Origin: Lunularia cruciata
Taxonomy: Eukaryota; Streptophyta; Marchantiopsida; Lunulariales; Lunulariaceae
Length of the DNA stretch: 64,000 nt
Direction of reading: 5' to 3'
NCBI GenBank assembly: GCA_948567375.1
Contig: OX419755.1
Coordinates: 82,478,218 to 82,542,217 of the forward strand
The notes under the pieces were generated by a model. The model was given only the letters and a program-made list of their open reading frames with translations, had not been told where the DNA came from and did no database searches. The translations under genes and the position numbers were made by a program. Positions 1 through 11,132 of this stretch are shown one piece after another (positions within the stretch are counted from its first letter, which is position 1; each line of letters starts with the position of its first letter).

Positions 1-1335
1 GTTGACATTGACAAAGGCACATAGCATATCCTCCAAGGTACAATTTGCACATTCAGTTTGCCCATCAATTTGAGGATGATAGGCTATGGATAAAGCAAAC
101 TTAGTGCCAAGTGTTTGGAAGAGTGCTCGCCAAAACTTCCCGATGAACCGAGGATCACGGTCGGAGATGAGTATACATGGTATCCTATGATGCTTGAAGA
201 CATTGACGAAGTAGATTTGCGCTAAGGTTGGAGCATCTATGATATCAAAGGTTGGTGCCAAGTGGATTTGCTTACTAAGCTTATCCACAAACACTACAAT
301 TGTTGTGTGTCCTTGCTTTGTCTTGGGCAAGGATGGGATGAGATCCAAGCTCACGTGTTCCCATCAAGTAGATGGAATAAGGAATGGTTGAAGGAGTGCA
401 CTTGGCTTTTGGTTGCTGGCCTTGTTACATTGGTAGCTCTCACATGATCGGACAAACTCTCAAACATCTGTCGTGCGTATATACATTGCTACACAACATA
501 CATCGCTGTCAACATCATACACTATAGAAGCACAACTCACACATAAGTCATACATAGACTCTAAAGTGCCACAATAATCAGATTGTTTAACACTCTCAAC
601 TCAACTCAACTCAGATCAGTATTTGATCTGTCACTCTATAAACTGCCAACAACTGGGCACTGATTACAGTCAAGCCACACCCACTCAAGCATAGAGAATC
701 CAGGTGACGCTCGCCGGCCTCTGTCCACCATAGCCAGGAATTCGAAGGCTCAACATCAGAGAAGTGAGCTCTTTGGAGCTCACTTTGAAACTATACCCCC
801 TGGACTCGAGCTAGCATTGAAACCCTAATGGTCCCACTGATGGCACACTCGACGGTGCAAAGTGACGGTGGGCCCCATCGTGAAGTCAGTACCCCGAACA
901 CCAAATTAGACTGTCGGAAAGTAGTCCTTGAGAAACTACTAGAATAACTCTAACTACTATCATTGGAACTCCAGTGTCCGAGCAGCTAGATGCGGAACTA
1001 CAAATGGCGTGACACATCTTGTATCATGTTGGGCCATCACCATCAACGTTGGAGAGTACCCAAGGTCTTGTCCATACCCATGTGACCAGCTATTGGTAAA
1101 TCATGGGCTTCTTGAAGGTGCACAAGTCAGAGATCACCTTTGGCTGGAACATAAATCTGGTCCTCATGGAATAGAAGGCTTTCCTTGAAGGAGATGGTGT
1201 TGTACTCTTTATCCCATGTTGTAAGACGACCATGTATCATTTGGAAGAAGAGATCTATCTTTTTGTAGAGTTGATCAAAACTCGTTTTGGACCTTGGAGT
1301 CAATTGACACTATTGTAATTGTTGCCGTGATGAGG
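1..1335 (-). pseudogene. Copy A integrase, broken by an insertion
   Basis: Minus-strand integrase relic. Positions 1-468 encode part of the catalytic core (colinear with the STAYHPQTD-containing core of copy D at 46.3-46.8 kb). Positions 1015-1335 encode the N-terminal HHCC zinc-binding part and the linker to RNase H. The two parts are separated by the 469-1014 insertion and joined across a CATC duplication. Several stops and frameshifts are present and no complete frame survives. The normal role would be insertion of the cDNA into the chromosome. Confidence 0.8.
469..1014. mobile_element. Solo-LTR-like insertion (546 bp) in copy A integrase
   Basis: The integrase reading of copy A is interrupted exactly between CATC (465-468) and CATC (1015-1018), a 4 bp target duplication (or 5 bp ACATC if the last A is shared). 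The inserted piece begins TGTCGTGC and ends GTGACA, i.e. TG..CA termini; on the minus strand it starts TGTCACGCC, a common plant LTR start. It is noticeably more GC-rich than its host. It has no coding capacity. A solo LTR left by LTR-LTR recombination is the simplest reading; a short non-autonomous LTR element is an alternative. Confidence 0.65.
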
Positions 1336-1359
1336 AGAAGAGACTACAAATCAGGTCAT

Positions 1360-3330
1360 TGTGATAGAGCATCAGGGATGACATGGAACTGACTTGGTTT
1401 TTACTCAAGTTTGATGTCAAACAATTGGAGTTGTTCTTCCCATCGATGATGTTGACTCTTCATGTGTTCCAAGTGTAAGGTCTGCAACAATGGTTTGTGA
1501 TCAGTTTGCATGATCACTTGTTTCTCCAAGAGGTAATGTCTCCATACCTTGGTGGCATATACCATTGCAAGTTGTTCTTGATCTCAAGTAAAGTAATTTC
1601 TTTCAGCCATATTTAGTCGGCGAGACACAAAGGCAATAGGATTGTAATACTCCGAGGATAGGAGACCTGAAGAGAAACACACCATGAGAAACACACACTT
1701 TCACACTCAAACTCCGATGTCCCAAAGGAGCACCTTCTCTTTATTATATAGGCAAAGCGGATCTCCTCCAATAAAGCTCCACCATAGGATTAGGTACATA
1801 GATAGGTGACATGTCAGCAAGCTCCACCCTTGAATTACTTACTTGGATGAGTGACATGTAGGTCCTGGTCCTATCTGGTTGGTCAAACAAGCTTTGACCA
1901 GTGGGAATCTTTTAGGGAATATTCCTGTAGGAATCTCAGCATCACATGGGTGAGGCACCATTGGAAAGCTCTCAAAAAGACAAAGTAGAGGGGGGAATTT
2001 GTGCACATTATTGAGGCCTAATTCATCCGTTTAGGCCTTCAAAATTGCCTTCAAAGATTTCAAGCATATTTTGGTTCCAACTCTATTAGTAGAAGTCCCC
2101 TTTTGGTGATACCTCTTTCTGATCTATTCAGTCCACCCTGTGTAACATCCTTCCAGATGTTACCAACCCAATTCTCACCTTCAAATCATTTGTCTAGCTA
2201 TTGTTTCTAAGGTTTTCAAATCTATTTTGGTTTTTTGCCCTATTAGTAGAAGTACCCTTTCGGTGATACTTCTATCTGATCTATTTTGACCATCATGTAT
2301 AACATCATTCCAGATGTTACCAAACCAAATTTCACATCTAGATCATATGGCTAGCTCTTGGTATTACAAGGATGTAATCCATCTGGTAATTCTTGTTGTA
2401 ACACAGCTCCAATTGCAAAGTTAGAAGCATCAAAATCAACCACCCAAGGTAGTTGAGGATCATATGGTTGAAAGATGGGTCTTGAAGACACCATATGTTT
2501 CAACTTCTAGAATGCTTCTTTGTTCTTGGTAGTCTATTGGAAGGTCAAGTTCTTCCCTAGGAGGTCAATCAATGGTGCAGCCTCATGAGCATAATAATGA
2601 ATGAACCGTTGGTAAAAGTTGGCCAATCTATTAAATGCCCGTACTTCTATAGCATCCTTTGGAGTAGGCCAATCAATAATGGCTTTGATTTTCTACTCTT
2701 CTATCTTGATCCTTTCTGAGACCTTATGACCCAAGAAGGTAACTTCCTTTTGCTAAAAGGCACACTTTGATTTCTTGCAGTAAAATTTCAATTGTTGTAG
2801 TCGTCTTAGGACTTTTCGCACATGATTCACTTGTTTTGCCTCTATCTTGCTATCATACAAGATACCACCATATACCAATCCAATAGTCCATCCAACACCC
2901 AATTCATCTGATCCATGAAGACTGCTAGAGCATTAGTGAGCCCAAAAGGTAGAACTCTCCACTCAAAATGCCCATACCTTGTGCAAAAGGTAGTCTTTTG
3001 CACATCCTCCCTATCAATGGGGATTTACCAATAGCCATTGCAAAGATTCAGCTTGGAAAAGTATTGTGCTCCACTCAATTGATCAAGTAAGTCATCAATC
3101 TAAGGCAAGGGATATGCATTCTTCATTGTTTGCTTATTGAGCCCATGATAATCAATAAAGAAACAAAGTCCTCCATCCTTCTTTGGAATGAATAGTATCG
3201 GTGCTCCCCAAGAAGAAGTACTATGTCATATGAAGTCCTTCTCCAACAACTTTGTAAGTGTTTTTTCCAACTCTTCCAACTCCTTTGGTGAGAACCTATA
3301 GATTGGTCTACTCATTAGAGTACTCCCTGG
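1360..3330 (-). pseudogene. Copy A reverse transcriptase-RNase H, broken
   Basis: Minus-strand relic of the RT and RNase H domains. RNase H lies at about 1360-1642 and 2374-2600 and is split by the solo LTR at 1643-2368. RT spans about 2600-3330, with recognisable blocks corresponding to the FCIDYRELNKQTVKNAYPL and FSKLDL motifs of copy D. There are many stops and small indels. The enzyme normally copies the element RNA into DNA and removes the RNA template. Confidence 0.8.
1643..2368. mobile_element. Solo LTR, family SL1, copy 1 (726 bp)
   Basis: Begins TGTAATACTCC and ends GGTATTACA, giving TG..CA ends and a 7 bp terminal inversion (TGTAATA/TATTACA). It is flanked by a perfect 5 bp target duplication AGGAT (1638-1642 and 2369-2373). 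Removing it restores the RNase H sequence seen in copies B and D. The 3' part contains an imperfect tandem duplication with a period of about 157 bp (the CTATTAGTAG block recurs at 2083 and 2240). Related copies lie at 23,434-23,960 and 58,306-58,934. No internal coding region is present. Confidence 0.85.
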
Positions 3331-3509
3331 CAATAACTCAATCTTGAAAGGCATATCACGATTAGAGGGTAATCCCTTTGGTAAATCATTTGGAAACACA
3401 TCCACAAACTCCTGAACTATCTGATCAACCCTTGCTTGATGAGGCTCTCGGCTCTCCTCAGATTGTCCTTGTGCAATCGGCTTGATTCACACCGCAAAAA
3501 TAGACTTAT

Positions 3510-3690
3510 TTTCCTCCAAAGCTTGCTCTATGGCTACTTCACTAACAAATTTCCCATCTAGGGACTCATCTCTCTTCAAAGCTTGCTCCATGGTTGCTTC
3601 TTTGCAAACTTCCCGTCTTGGGGCTCCTCTCCCTTCAAGGCATGCTCTATGGCTATCTTCTTGACAAACTTCCTATCCTAGGACTAACTA
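3510..3690 (-). repeat. Three tandem ~60 bp units between protease and RT of copy A
   Basis: Three diverged copies of a roughly 60 bp unit, each containing a version of CAAAGCTTGCTCTATGG and of CAAACTTCCCATCTTGGG on the plus strand. In element sense they encode a repeated motif of about 20 residues of the type DGKFV..ATIEQALEEEK. The equivalent place holds four units in copy D (48,740-48,990) and about one in copies B and E. It is part of pol, not a separate gene. Confidence 0.75.
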
Positions 3691-4121
3691 TTCTTAGGTG
3701 TCTTACTCAAAGGTGCCAGACAACCTAATTGAAAATTCTTATCTTGGTGTTGTACTTGAATTTGTCTTTGGATCCAATCAAATTGAACCTTATGATGTTC
3801 AAGCCAAGGTAGTCCTAGAATGATATCATAGTGTAGAGGTACCACTACAAACCTCATACACTCCAAATACTCCTTCCTAATCTTAAAAGTAACAAGATGT
3901 GAAGTACAAAATGCATAACCTTTTCTACCACCCGCCATCATCAATTTACTTCTAATCATTGGCTTGATAGCAATACCCAATTCCTTTACTACTTGCATAG
4001 ACAAGCACTTCTCTAAACTTCTAGAATCAACCAAAATCCTACAACCCCAATTAGATATCATACCTTGCAAGTGAAGCAAACTTGCATAGGTCAAGCCTTC
4101 AATCCGATTGGAACTAATCAA
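3684..4121 (-). pseudogene. Copy A retropepsin-like protease region
   Basis: A 145-codon minus-strand frame in the protease position, between gag and RT. It includes a GCRILVDSRSLEKCLSMQ segment where gypsy retropepsins have the catalytic D-S/T-G; the Gly is replaced (DSRS here), a difference also found in copy B (9638-9919). A typical downstream block, MRFVVVPLHYDIILGLPWLE, follows. The family normally cleaves Gag-Pol. The loss of Gly in both copies suggests either a family-specific variant or shared inactivity. Confidence 0.7.
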
Positions 4122-4137
4122 GCTCCCAATAGGCGGC

Positions 4138-5300
4138 TCAGAATCTCCTACTAGGATTCCTTGTTTCCTTGATCATTCTAGTCCACAAACTCCATCTGGG
4201 TGACTTATCAAGGTTACCTATTCCTAAGTGGACATTCAACAATGCAATGTCCAACTTGGTGACAATAAAAACAACCTCCATTTTGTCATAATCATTCTCT
4301 ATTTGTTGTATCAAGTGGTCTCCGTTGGATAGCATCAATCTCCATTGGTGCAAGTTCTTCCACCTATGTGTAGTGTACTAGTAGGCTTTATATAGGTCGA
4401 GGTTGAGACCAAGTTGTTGCAACCAAGGAATCAAAGCGCTCAGCCAATTGCATGGCTTCTTCTACATTCTATGGTTCTTGCATGGTCACTTCCAATTTGG
4501 TTTGTGACTTCAATCCCCGCACAAATTGATCCAAAACTTCACCTTCTTGTATATCTAGAATTTGCATGATGATGTTCTAAAATTTTGTTATGTAGCTCCT
4601 TACTAACCCAGTCTGCTTTAACTCCGCCAATTTATCTCGTGTGGCTCGAGCGGCATTTATGGTTTAAAATTGACCAAGTATTGCATCTTTGAATTTTGCC
4701 CATGTCAAAGTTGGTGCAACAATTTATCATTCAGCTTGCTCCACTCAGAATTGCCACCAAAGTTTTGCAACACCATCCAATTAGCTAGAAGCCAAGAGAA
4801 TTTTTTTTTTGTTCATCTTGAAGATTGGTGGCTTCAAAGTAACATTTGTAGTCAAACACAAAATTCTCCATTATGCTCGGAAGATTCTTGCCTTCAAACA
4901 ACTTGGGTTTTGGGAACCAGATGTAATCTTCTCCATCTTGAACTGGTGCTCTCTCTATATGTTCTTGTTGTTGCTGGTCTTGTTCATCCAACAATCGAGT
5001 AAGGTGCTCAATTTGCTATTGCATTGCAAGGATAACGTCCAATATTGTTGCCATAACTACTACTCTATCCCACTACTCCCAATCTATCTAATTTATTAAC
5101 ACATAGATGCAGCACGTCCACTGTTCTCCATAAGTTACAATCTGAAGTATCAAGGGTTCCTTAGAAAAGGTGATCATATGCATAAAATCATACCCAAAGT
5201 GCAAGGTGATGAATTGTGTGAAATGATGCTTGGGTAATATTTGGACATGAAAATCCCAATGGTTTGGCACAAGTGGATTTGGTGGTCCATAGATTCTATC
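4138..5300 (-). pseudogene. Copy A gag with CCHC zinc knuckle
   Basis: Minus-strand gag relic in several frames. A zinc knuckle CFYCHQVGHCIVEC (C-x2-C-x4-H-x4-C complete) lies near 4235-4280. The conserved Gag block FEGKNLPSIMENFVFDYKCY lies near 4850-4915, followed by YFEATNLQDEQK. Stops and frameshifts break it. It would have encoded the nucleic-acid-binding particle protein. Confidence 0.75.
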
Positions 5301-5325
5301 CATCCCATTCTTGCTTTGATACCAA

Positions 5326-5893
5326 TGTAAAAGACCAAGACCAAGGAGAGAAATAGAAGAATGGAAGCTCACATTGGGATGCTTGAATGAGTGAAAACTT
5401 TGAATGCCTAGCATGAGCTTAAACTTTGGTAATTACAAGTAGCATATAAGGCCCTTGAGAAGCTTCTCAAGAAGCTTCCTTGAGTCGCTTTCTTAGAGTG
5501 CAAGCCAAGTTAACCAAGAAGCTTCTCAAGAAGCTTTCTTCTAGAAGTCGCCTACCTGGTGTGCAAGCTAAGCTAGTAGGAAGCTTCTAAAGGCTTCCTT
5601 CTAGAAACTACCTACTTGGGGTGCAAGTTAAGCTAGTCGTGAAGTTTCCCAAGAAGCTTCCTAGATACTTCTAGAATATTCTAGGCTAATTTGGCTTATT
5701 CTCCACTTTGTTAGGCTTACTAACTACGTTGCTAAACTCCATATTGTTACATCATGCACATTACCTAATACTTGGAAGGTACCAAGTAGCTTCTTAGATA
5801 CTTCTAGAATATTCTTATTGCTTTTGGCTAATTTTGCCTACTTGTTACTTCCTTAGTCTTGACTAACTTATCTATAAATTCCATATTGTTACA
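5326..5893 (-). repeat. Chromovirus LTR shared by copies A and B (568 bp)
   Basis: On the plus strand it runs from TGTAAAAGACC to TTGTTACA; in element sense it is TGTAACA...TTTTACA. On its left is the primer site of copy A (5310-5325); on its right is the polypurine tract of copy B (plus strand TATTCTCCCAC, 5894 onward). It therefore serves as the 5' LTR of A and the 3' LTR of B at once. It contains several units of GAAGCTTC (5454-5482, 5516-5547, 5578-5608), discussed as heat-shock-element-like. The TATA region is mutated relative to copies B and E. Confidence 0.9.
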
Positions 5894-5907
5894 TATTCTC
5901 CCACTAC

Positions 5908-7400
5908 TAGTTGATAATATCCTCATCACCATAGAAGCTTCGAACTCCTTGATAGCCATTTTTGCATTTTGGAGATGAGAAAGAAACTCTCAAGTGGCAT
6001 CATGAAGGGGATATCGTTTCCAAAGAACCTTAACTCAATATGTTGTATAGGCGGCCATGTTGAATGTGGTGACATGCAAGGATACAATCAACTTCATACT
6101 CCTCTTGATTGTTGATAAGAAAAGGAGGAGGAGGAGGAGGGGTTGAATACAAGAGGAAAAGGATTGATTAGAAACAAAGGGTTTCAACTTGGAAACATGA
6201 AAGACAAGGTGGATTCACATATTAGAAGGCAAGTCAATAAGCAACAAGAGACATGATTTGGGTGACAAAAAATGGACATGTCAAATTAGGAGCAAGTATA
6301 CGGACTTGGATATCAAGTGGGAGGTGTAGGTTATTAGTAGAAATCATAACTTTATCACCAAGTTGAAAAGTGAGATCATGATGATGTTGGTCTGCATATT
6401 GTTTCTGACAATTTTGAGCAACAAGGAGATGAGATTTGGCTTGTTGTAGGCATTGGTATATTATGGTCAAGAAAGTGGAAGTATGAAGGACATGAGATGG
6501 AGAAGAAGCAAGGAGGGAATATGGAACAAGTGAGTCTTGACCAAAATTAAGAAAGAAGGGAGAAAATCAAGTGCTTGCTTATTTGGAATTATCATAAGTA
6601 AATTCAAAAATTGCAAGACATTCATCCTAGTTGGTATGGTGAATGTTGACAAAGGCAAAAAGCATATCCTCCAAAGTGAAATTTTCACATTTGGTTTGTC
6701 CATTAGTTTGAGGATGATAGGTTGTGGATAAAGCAAGCTTGGTGCCTAGTATCTAGAAGAGTGCTTGGAAACATTTTCTAATGAATCAAGGATCACGGTC
6801 AAAGATGAGTACATAAAGCATCCCATGATGCTTGAAGACATTGTCAAAGTAGATCTTGACCAATGTTGGAGCATCCATTGTATCAAAGTTTGATGCCAAA
6901 TGGATTTTCTTACTAAGCTTATCCACAAACACCATGATTGTTGTGTGGCCTTGCCTTGTCTTGGGTAAGGATGTGATGAGATCTAAGCTTATGTATTCCT
7001 ATCAAGTAGATGGAATAGGAAGTGGTTGAAGAAGTCCACTTAGTTTTTGGTTGTTGGCCTTGTTGAGTAACAAGCTCTCACATGATCGGACAAATTCATG
7101 AATATCTTGTCCATTCTGGGCTACCACCATTAGCATTGAAGGATACCCAAGGTCTTGTCCACCCCATATGACCAACTATTGCTAAGTCATGGGCTTCTTG
7201 AAGGTGCACAAGTCATAGATCACCCTTGGCTAGAACATAAATCCAATTCTCACAAAATAGAAGGTTTTCTTTGAAGGAGAAGTTGTTATATTCCTTCTAG
7301 TATGCTGCAAGATGACCTTGGACTATTTAAAAGAAGGAATCTTGTTGTAAAGCTATCTTAAACTCAATTTGGACTTTTGAGTCAATTGTTGTAATTGCCG
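5908..7400 (-). pseudogene. Copy B integrase and C-terminal chromodomain region
   Basis: Minus-strand relic. Positions 6234-6470 encode an integrase C-terminal piece with a QYADQHHHDLTFQLGDKVM block. Positions 6467-6930 cover the catalytic core and 7130-7300 the HHCC part. The chromodomain segment at 5908-6230 is poorly preserved and recognised mainly by colinearity with copies D and E. It is not functional. Confidence 0.7.
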
Positions 7401-7512
7401 TTGTGATGAGAGGAAGAGACTTCAAATCAAGTTGTCATAATAGGGCATCAAGGAAGACATGGAACCTATTGAGTTTGTACTCAAGTTTGATGTCCAAAAA
7501 CTATAGTTGTTC

Positions 7513-8115
7513 TGTGAGCCGGCCTGTCTCTCACTCAAGATGAACCTCTGATGACTATTACAGTAGCGCACCATGGACTAAGAAGGCAAAGAATCCTAAC
7601 TCCATCATACTCCTCCAAGGCTAACACTCCAATACTCAAGACATTTCTCACTAAAGAACTCAATGATAGAGAGATAGTTGCAAATGAAAGCATGATGAGT
7701 ACCTCAAAAAGTCAAAAAGTATAAAGTAATATACATCCACGTGGGCATATTCCACTAAGCATGTGATCTTATCTTGACCCAACCACTAATCAAGGATTCC
7801 TTCACATGGGCTATCCTTGGACTATAGAAGAATCTAAAACAAAAAGGCTTGCGGGCCCTAGAGTTCTTAACTCTTTCCTCAAAGCCAAACACTTAGGAAT
7901 AATACCAAGTCAACACACTAGAATCCAAAATAGTAGTGCTCATCTTTTCTACTTCCTCTAAAGTAAGATCCCTTCTATCTTAGCTATGACTAACTTTAGC
8001 TAATCATGACTGATGTAGAACCATCCTTTATCTCTATATAAATAATATCTCTCAAGTACTTGTAATACCAAGCTAAATATCATAATACCACACACATGCA
8101 AAAATGGGTGTTATA
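7513..8115. mobile_element. Solo-LTR-like insertion, family SL2, copy 1 (603 bp)
   Basis: Interrupts the integrase/RNase H linker of copy B. The host sequence resumes after a GTTC duplication (7509-7512 and 8116-8119). It starts TGTGAGCC and ends GTGTTATA; the last bases suggest an original ..ACA with C changed to T, the change expected from methyl-C decay. Similar sequences occur at about 20,865-21,466 and 38,559-39,185, sharing blocks such as ACCATGGACTA, CATGTGATCTTATCTTGA and GCTAATCATGA. There is no coding content. Confidence 0.6.
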
Positions 8116-8119
8116 GTTC

Positions 8120-9330
8120 CTCCCATTGATGATGTAAACTCTTCATGTGCTCTAGATGTAATATCTACAACAAGGGTTTGTGATCAATTTGCATGATCAA
8201 TTGTTTCCCCAAGAGATAATGCCTCCATATCTTGGTGGCATATACCATTGCTAGTTGTTCTTGATCTCAAGCAAAGTAATTCCTTTCTGTTATATTTAGT
8301 TGGTGAGACACAAAGGCAATGGGATGTAATTCATTTGGAAATTCTTGTTGCAACACAACTCCAATAGCAAAGTTAGAATCATCAAAGTCAACCACACAAG
8401 GTAGTTGAGGATCGTATGGTTGAAGAATGGGTCTTGAAGATACCATATGTTTCAACTTACGGAAAGCTTCTTTGTTCTTGGTGGTCCACTAAAATCTTGA
8501 GGTCTTTGCCAAGAGGTCGGTCAAGAGTATGGCCATAATGAGCATAGTAGTGGATGAATCATTGGTAAAAGTTCCCAATCCATTAAGAGCCCAAACTTTT
8601 GTTGCATCCTTCAAAGTAGGCCAATCATAATAGCTTTGATTTTCTCTTCTTCCATCTTGATCTCCTCTGATGAGATCTTATGATCCAAGAAGGTAACTTC
8701 CTTTCTAGCAAAAGGTACACTTTGACTTCTTGTAGTAAAACTTCCATTGATATAGTTTTCTTAAGATTTCTTGCATGTGATTTGCATGATTTGCCTCTAT
8801 CTTGATATAGATTAAAATATCATCCAAGAACACCACCATGTACTAATTCAATAGCCCACCCAATACTCAATGCATATGATCCATGAAGACTATTGGAGCA
8901 TTATTGAGCTTGAAAGGTAGAACTCTCTATTCAAAATGCCTATACCTTGTGCAAAAGATAGTCTTTTGTACATCCTCTCTATCAATGGGAATCTACCAAT
9001 AGCCACTTGGGAGATCCAACATGGAGAAGTATTGTGCTCTACTTAATTGGTCTAGTAAGTCATCAATTTTAGGCAAGGGATATGCATTCTTCACTATTTG
9101 TTCATTGAGACCACAATAATCAATACACAAGTGAAGTACTCCACCTTCTTTGGGACAAATAGTATCGGTGCTCCCCAAGAAGATGTACTATGTCATATGA
9201 AATCCTTCTCCAACAACTATGTTGTTCAAAGCTCATCCAACTCCTTTGGTGAAATTTGGTAGATTGGTCTACTCACTTGAGTACTTCTTGGCAATAACTC
9301 AATCTTGAAGGGCATACCACAATCAAAGGG
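8120..9330 (-). pseudogene. Copy B RNase H and reverse transcriptase relic
   Basis: Minus-strand frames. 8267-8455 carries the RNase H start (YDPQLPCVVDFDDSNFAIGV, where retroelement RNase H has its first catalytic Asp). 8993-9178 carries an RT block with LHLCIDYCGLNEQIVKNAYP and FSMLDL. Between and around them are stops and indels. It is colinear with copies A and D. Confidence 0.78.
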
Positions 9331-9474
9331 TTATGCCTTTGGCAAATCATCCAAAAACACATCTACAAACTCTTGAACTATTTGATTGACCATCACTTGA
9401 TGAGCCTTTTGACCCTCATCAGATTCTCCATGCACAATTGGCTTGATCCACATTGCAAAAATAGGCTTATCTTC

Positions 9475-11110
9475 ATCCTCTTTGCTCTATAGCTACTTCA
9501 CTAACAAACTTCCCATCTTGGGACTAACTATTCTTAGGTGTCTCACACAAAGGTGCCAAACAACCTAATTGTTAATTCTTACTTGGTGTTGTACTTGAAT
9601 TTATCAAGAAGTCCTATCAAATTGAACCTTATAACGTTCAAGCAAAAGGTAACCCTAGAATGATATTGTAGTGTAAAGGTGTCACTACAAACCTCATACA
9701 TTCCAAATACTCCTTCCCAATCTTGAATATAACAATATGTGAGATACATGATGCAAAACCCTTTCTACCATCCGCCATCATCAAAGTACTTCTAATTATG
9801 GGCTTAATAAGAATACTTAATTCCTTTGCTAATTGCATGGACATATAATTCTCCAAGCTTCTAGAATCAACCAAAATCTTACAACCACAATCTAGCATAG
9901 GTTGAGCCTTCAATCCCATTGTAACTAATCAAGTTCTCAATAGGTGGTTCAAAATCTCCTACTCGGATTCCTTGTTTCCTTGATCATTCTACTTTATAAA
10001 CTCCATCTGGGCGATTTTTTGAGATTGTCCATTCTTGAGTAGACATTTAGCAATGCAATGTCTAATTTGGCAACTATAAAAGCAACCACCATTTTGTCAT
10101 AATCTTTCTCTATCTATAGTGCCAAGTAGTTCAATGGATGACATCAATCTCCATTGATTCCAACCTCTCCAACCATATGTAATGTGTTGGTAGGTTTTAT
10201 TAAGGTCAAGGTCAAGACCAAGTTGTCGCAACCAAAGAATCAAAGTGCTTAGCCAATTGCATGGCTTCTTCCAAGTGTTTTGGCTCTCAAAGAGTCACCT
10301 CCAATTTGGTTCAAGACTTTAAGCCTTTCACAAATTGATCTAGAGCTTCACCTTCAAGTACATCTGGAATTAACACAATGGTGTTTTGGAATTATGTGAT
10401 ATAGCTTCTTATAGAGCCAATCTGCTTCAACTCTACCAACTTATCTTTTGCGGCTTGTGTGGCATTTATAGCTTGGAATCATCCAATTATTGCACTCTTG
10501 AATTCTTCTGATGTCAAGATTGGTGCAAAAAACTATTATTCAGCTTGCTCCACTCCGAACCACCACCACCATAGGTTTGTCACTCCATCCAATTGGCTTG
10601 AAGCCAATAGAATCTATTTTTTTTTATCTTGAAGATTTATAGCCTTGAAATAACATTTGTAGTCAAAAACAAAATTCTCCATTGCACCTAGGAGATTCTT
10701 TCCTTCAAATACCTTAGGTTTTTGAAATCAGATTTTCTCTTCTCCTTTTCAAAATAGTGCTCTCTCTACATGATCTTTTTGTTGTTGGTCTTGTTCTTCC
10801 AACAATCAAGTAAGGTGCTTGATCTATTACAACATAGCAATGATAACTTTGGATATCGCTGCCATGGTTGCTACTCTATCAAACTACCTACAATTATCTA
10901 AGTTAACACATAGATGTGGCATATCTGACATTCTCCATAACTCAGATTGGAAGTACCAAGGGTTCATCAAACAAGTTGATTGTATTCAAAAAAAATTTAC
11001 ACAAAGCATGAAATGATGAACTATGTGAAATGATGCTTAGGTAGTTCATGGACACAAAAGTCCCAATGGCTTGGTAGAAATAAATTTGGTCATCCATAAA
11101 TTCTATCCAT
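9475..11110 (-). pseudogene. Copy B protease and gag relic
   Basis: Minus strand. One unit of the ~20-residue pol repeat lies near 9475-9530. The protease frame at 9638-9919 has CGCKILVDSRSLENYMSMQ and a MRFVVTPLHYNIILGLPF block like copy A. Gag follows to 11,110 with the same domain order as copy A but many frameshifts. It is inactive. Confidence 0.7.
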
Positions 11111-11132
11111 CACATTCATGCTCTAATACCAA

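Larger units (their letters stand above)
1..5893 (-). mobile_element. Ty3/gypsy chromovirus copy A (partial, 3' end outside window)
   Basis: Minus-strand LTR retrotransposon. Read from its 5' LTR (5326-5893) leftwards it shows primer-binding site, gag, protease, reverse transcriptase, RNase H and integrase in Ty3/gypsy order; its 3' end lies beyond position 1. The primer site (5310-5325) reads TTGGTATCAAAGCAAG in element sense, close to the initiator-Met-tRNA site usual in plant gypsy elements. All frames carry stops and frameshifts, so it is a dead copy. Solo-LTR-like insertions at 469-1014 and 1643-2368 interrupt integrase and RNase H. The sequence is colinear with copies B, D and E in this window, which confirms the family. 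Protein chemistry is standard retrotransposon: Gag particle, aspartic protease, RT/RNase H, integrase. Confidence 0.9.

Noticed and set aside
4670..5099. Overlapping plus-strand frames of 96-110 codons
   Set aside because: Antisense to the gag relic of copy A, whose domains are clear on the minus strand.
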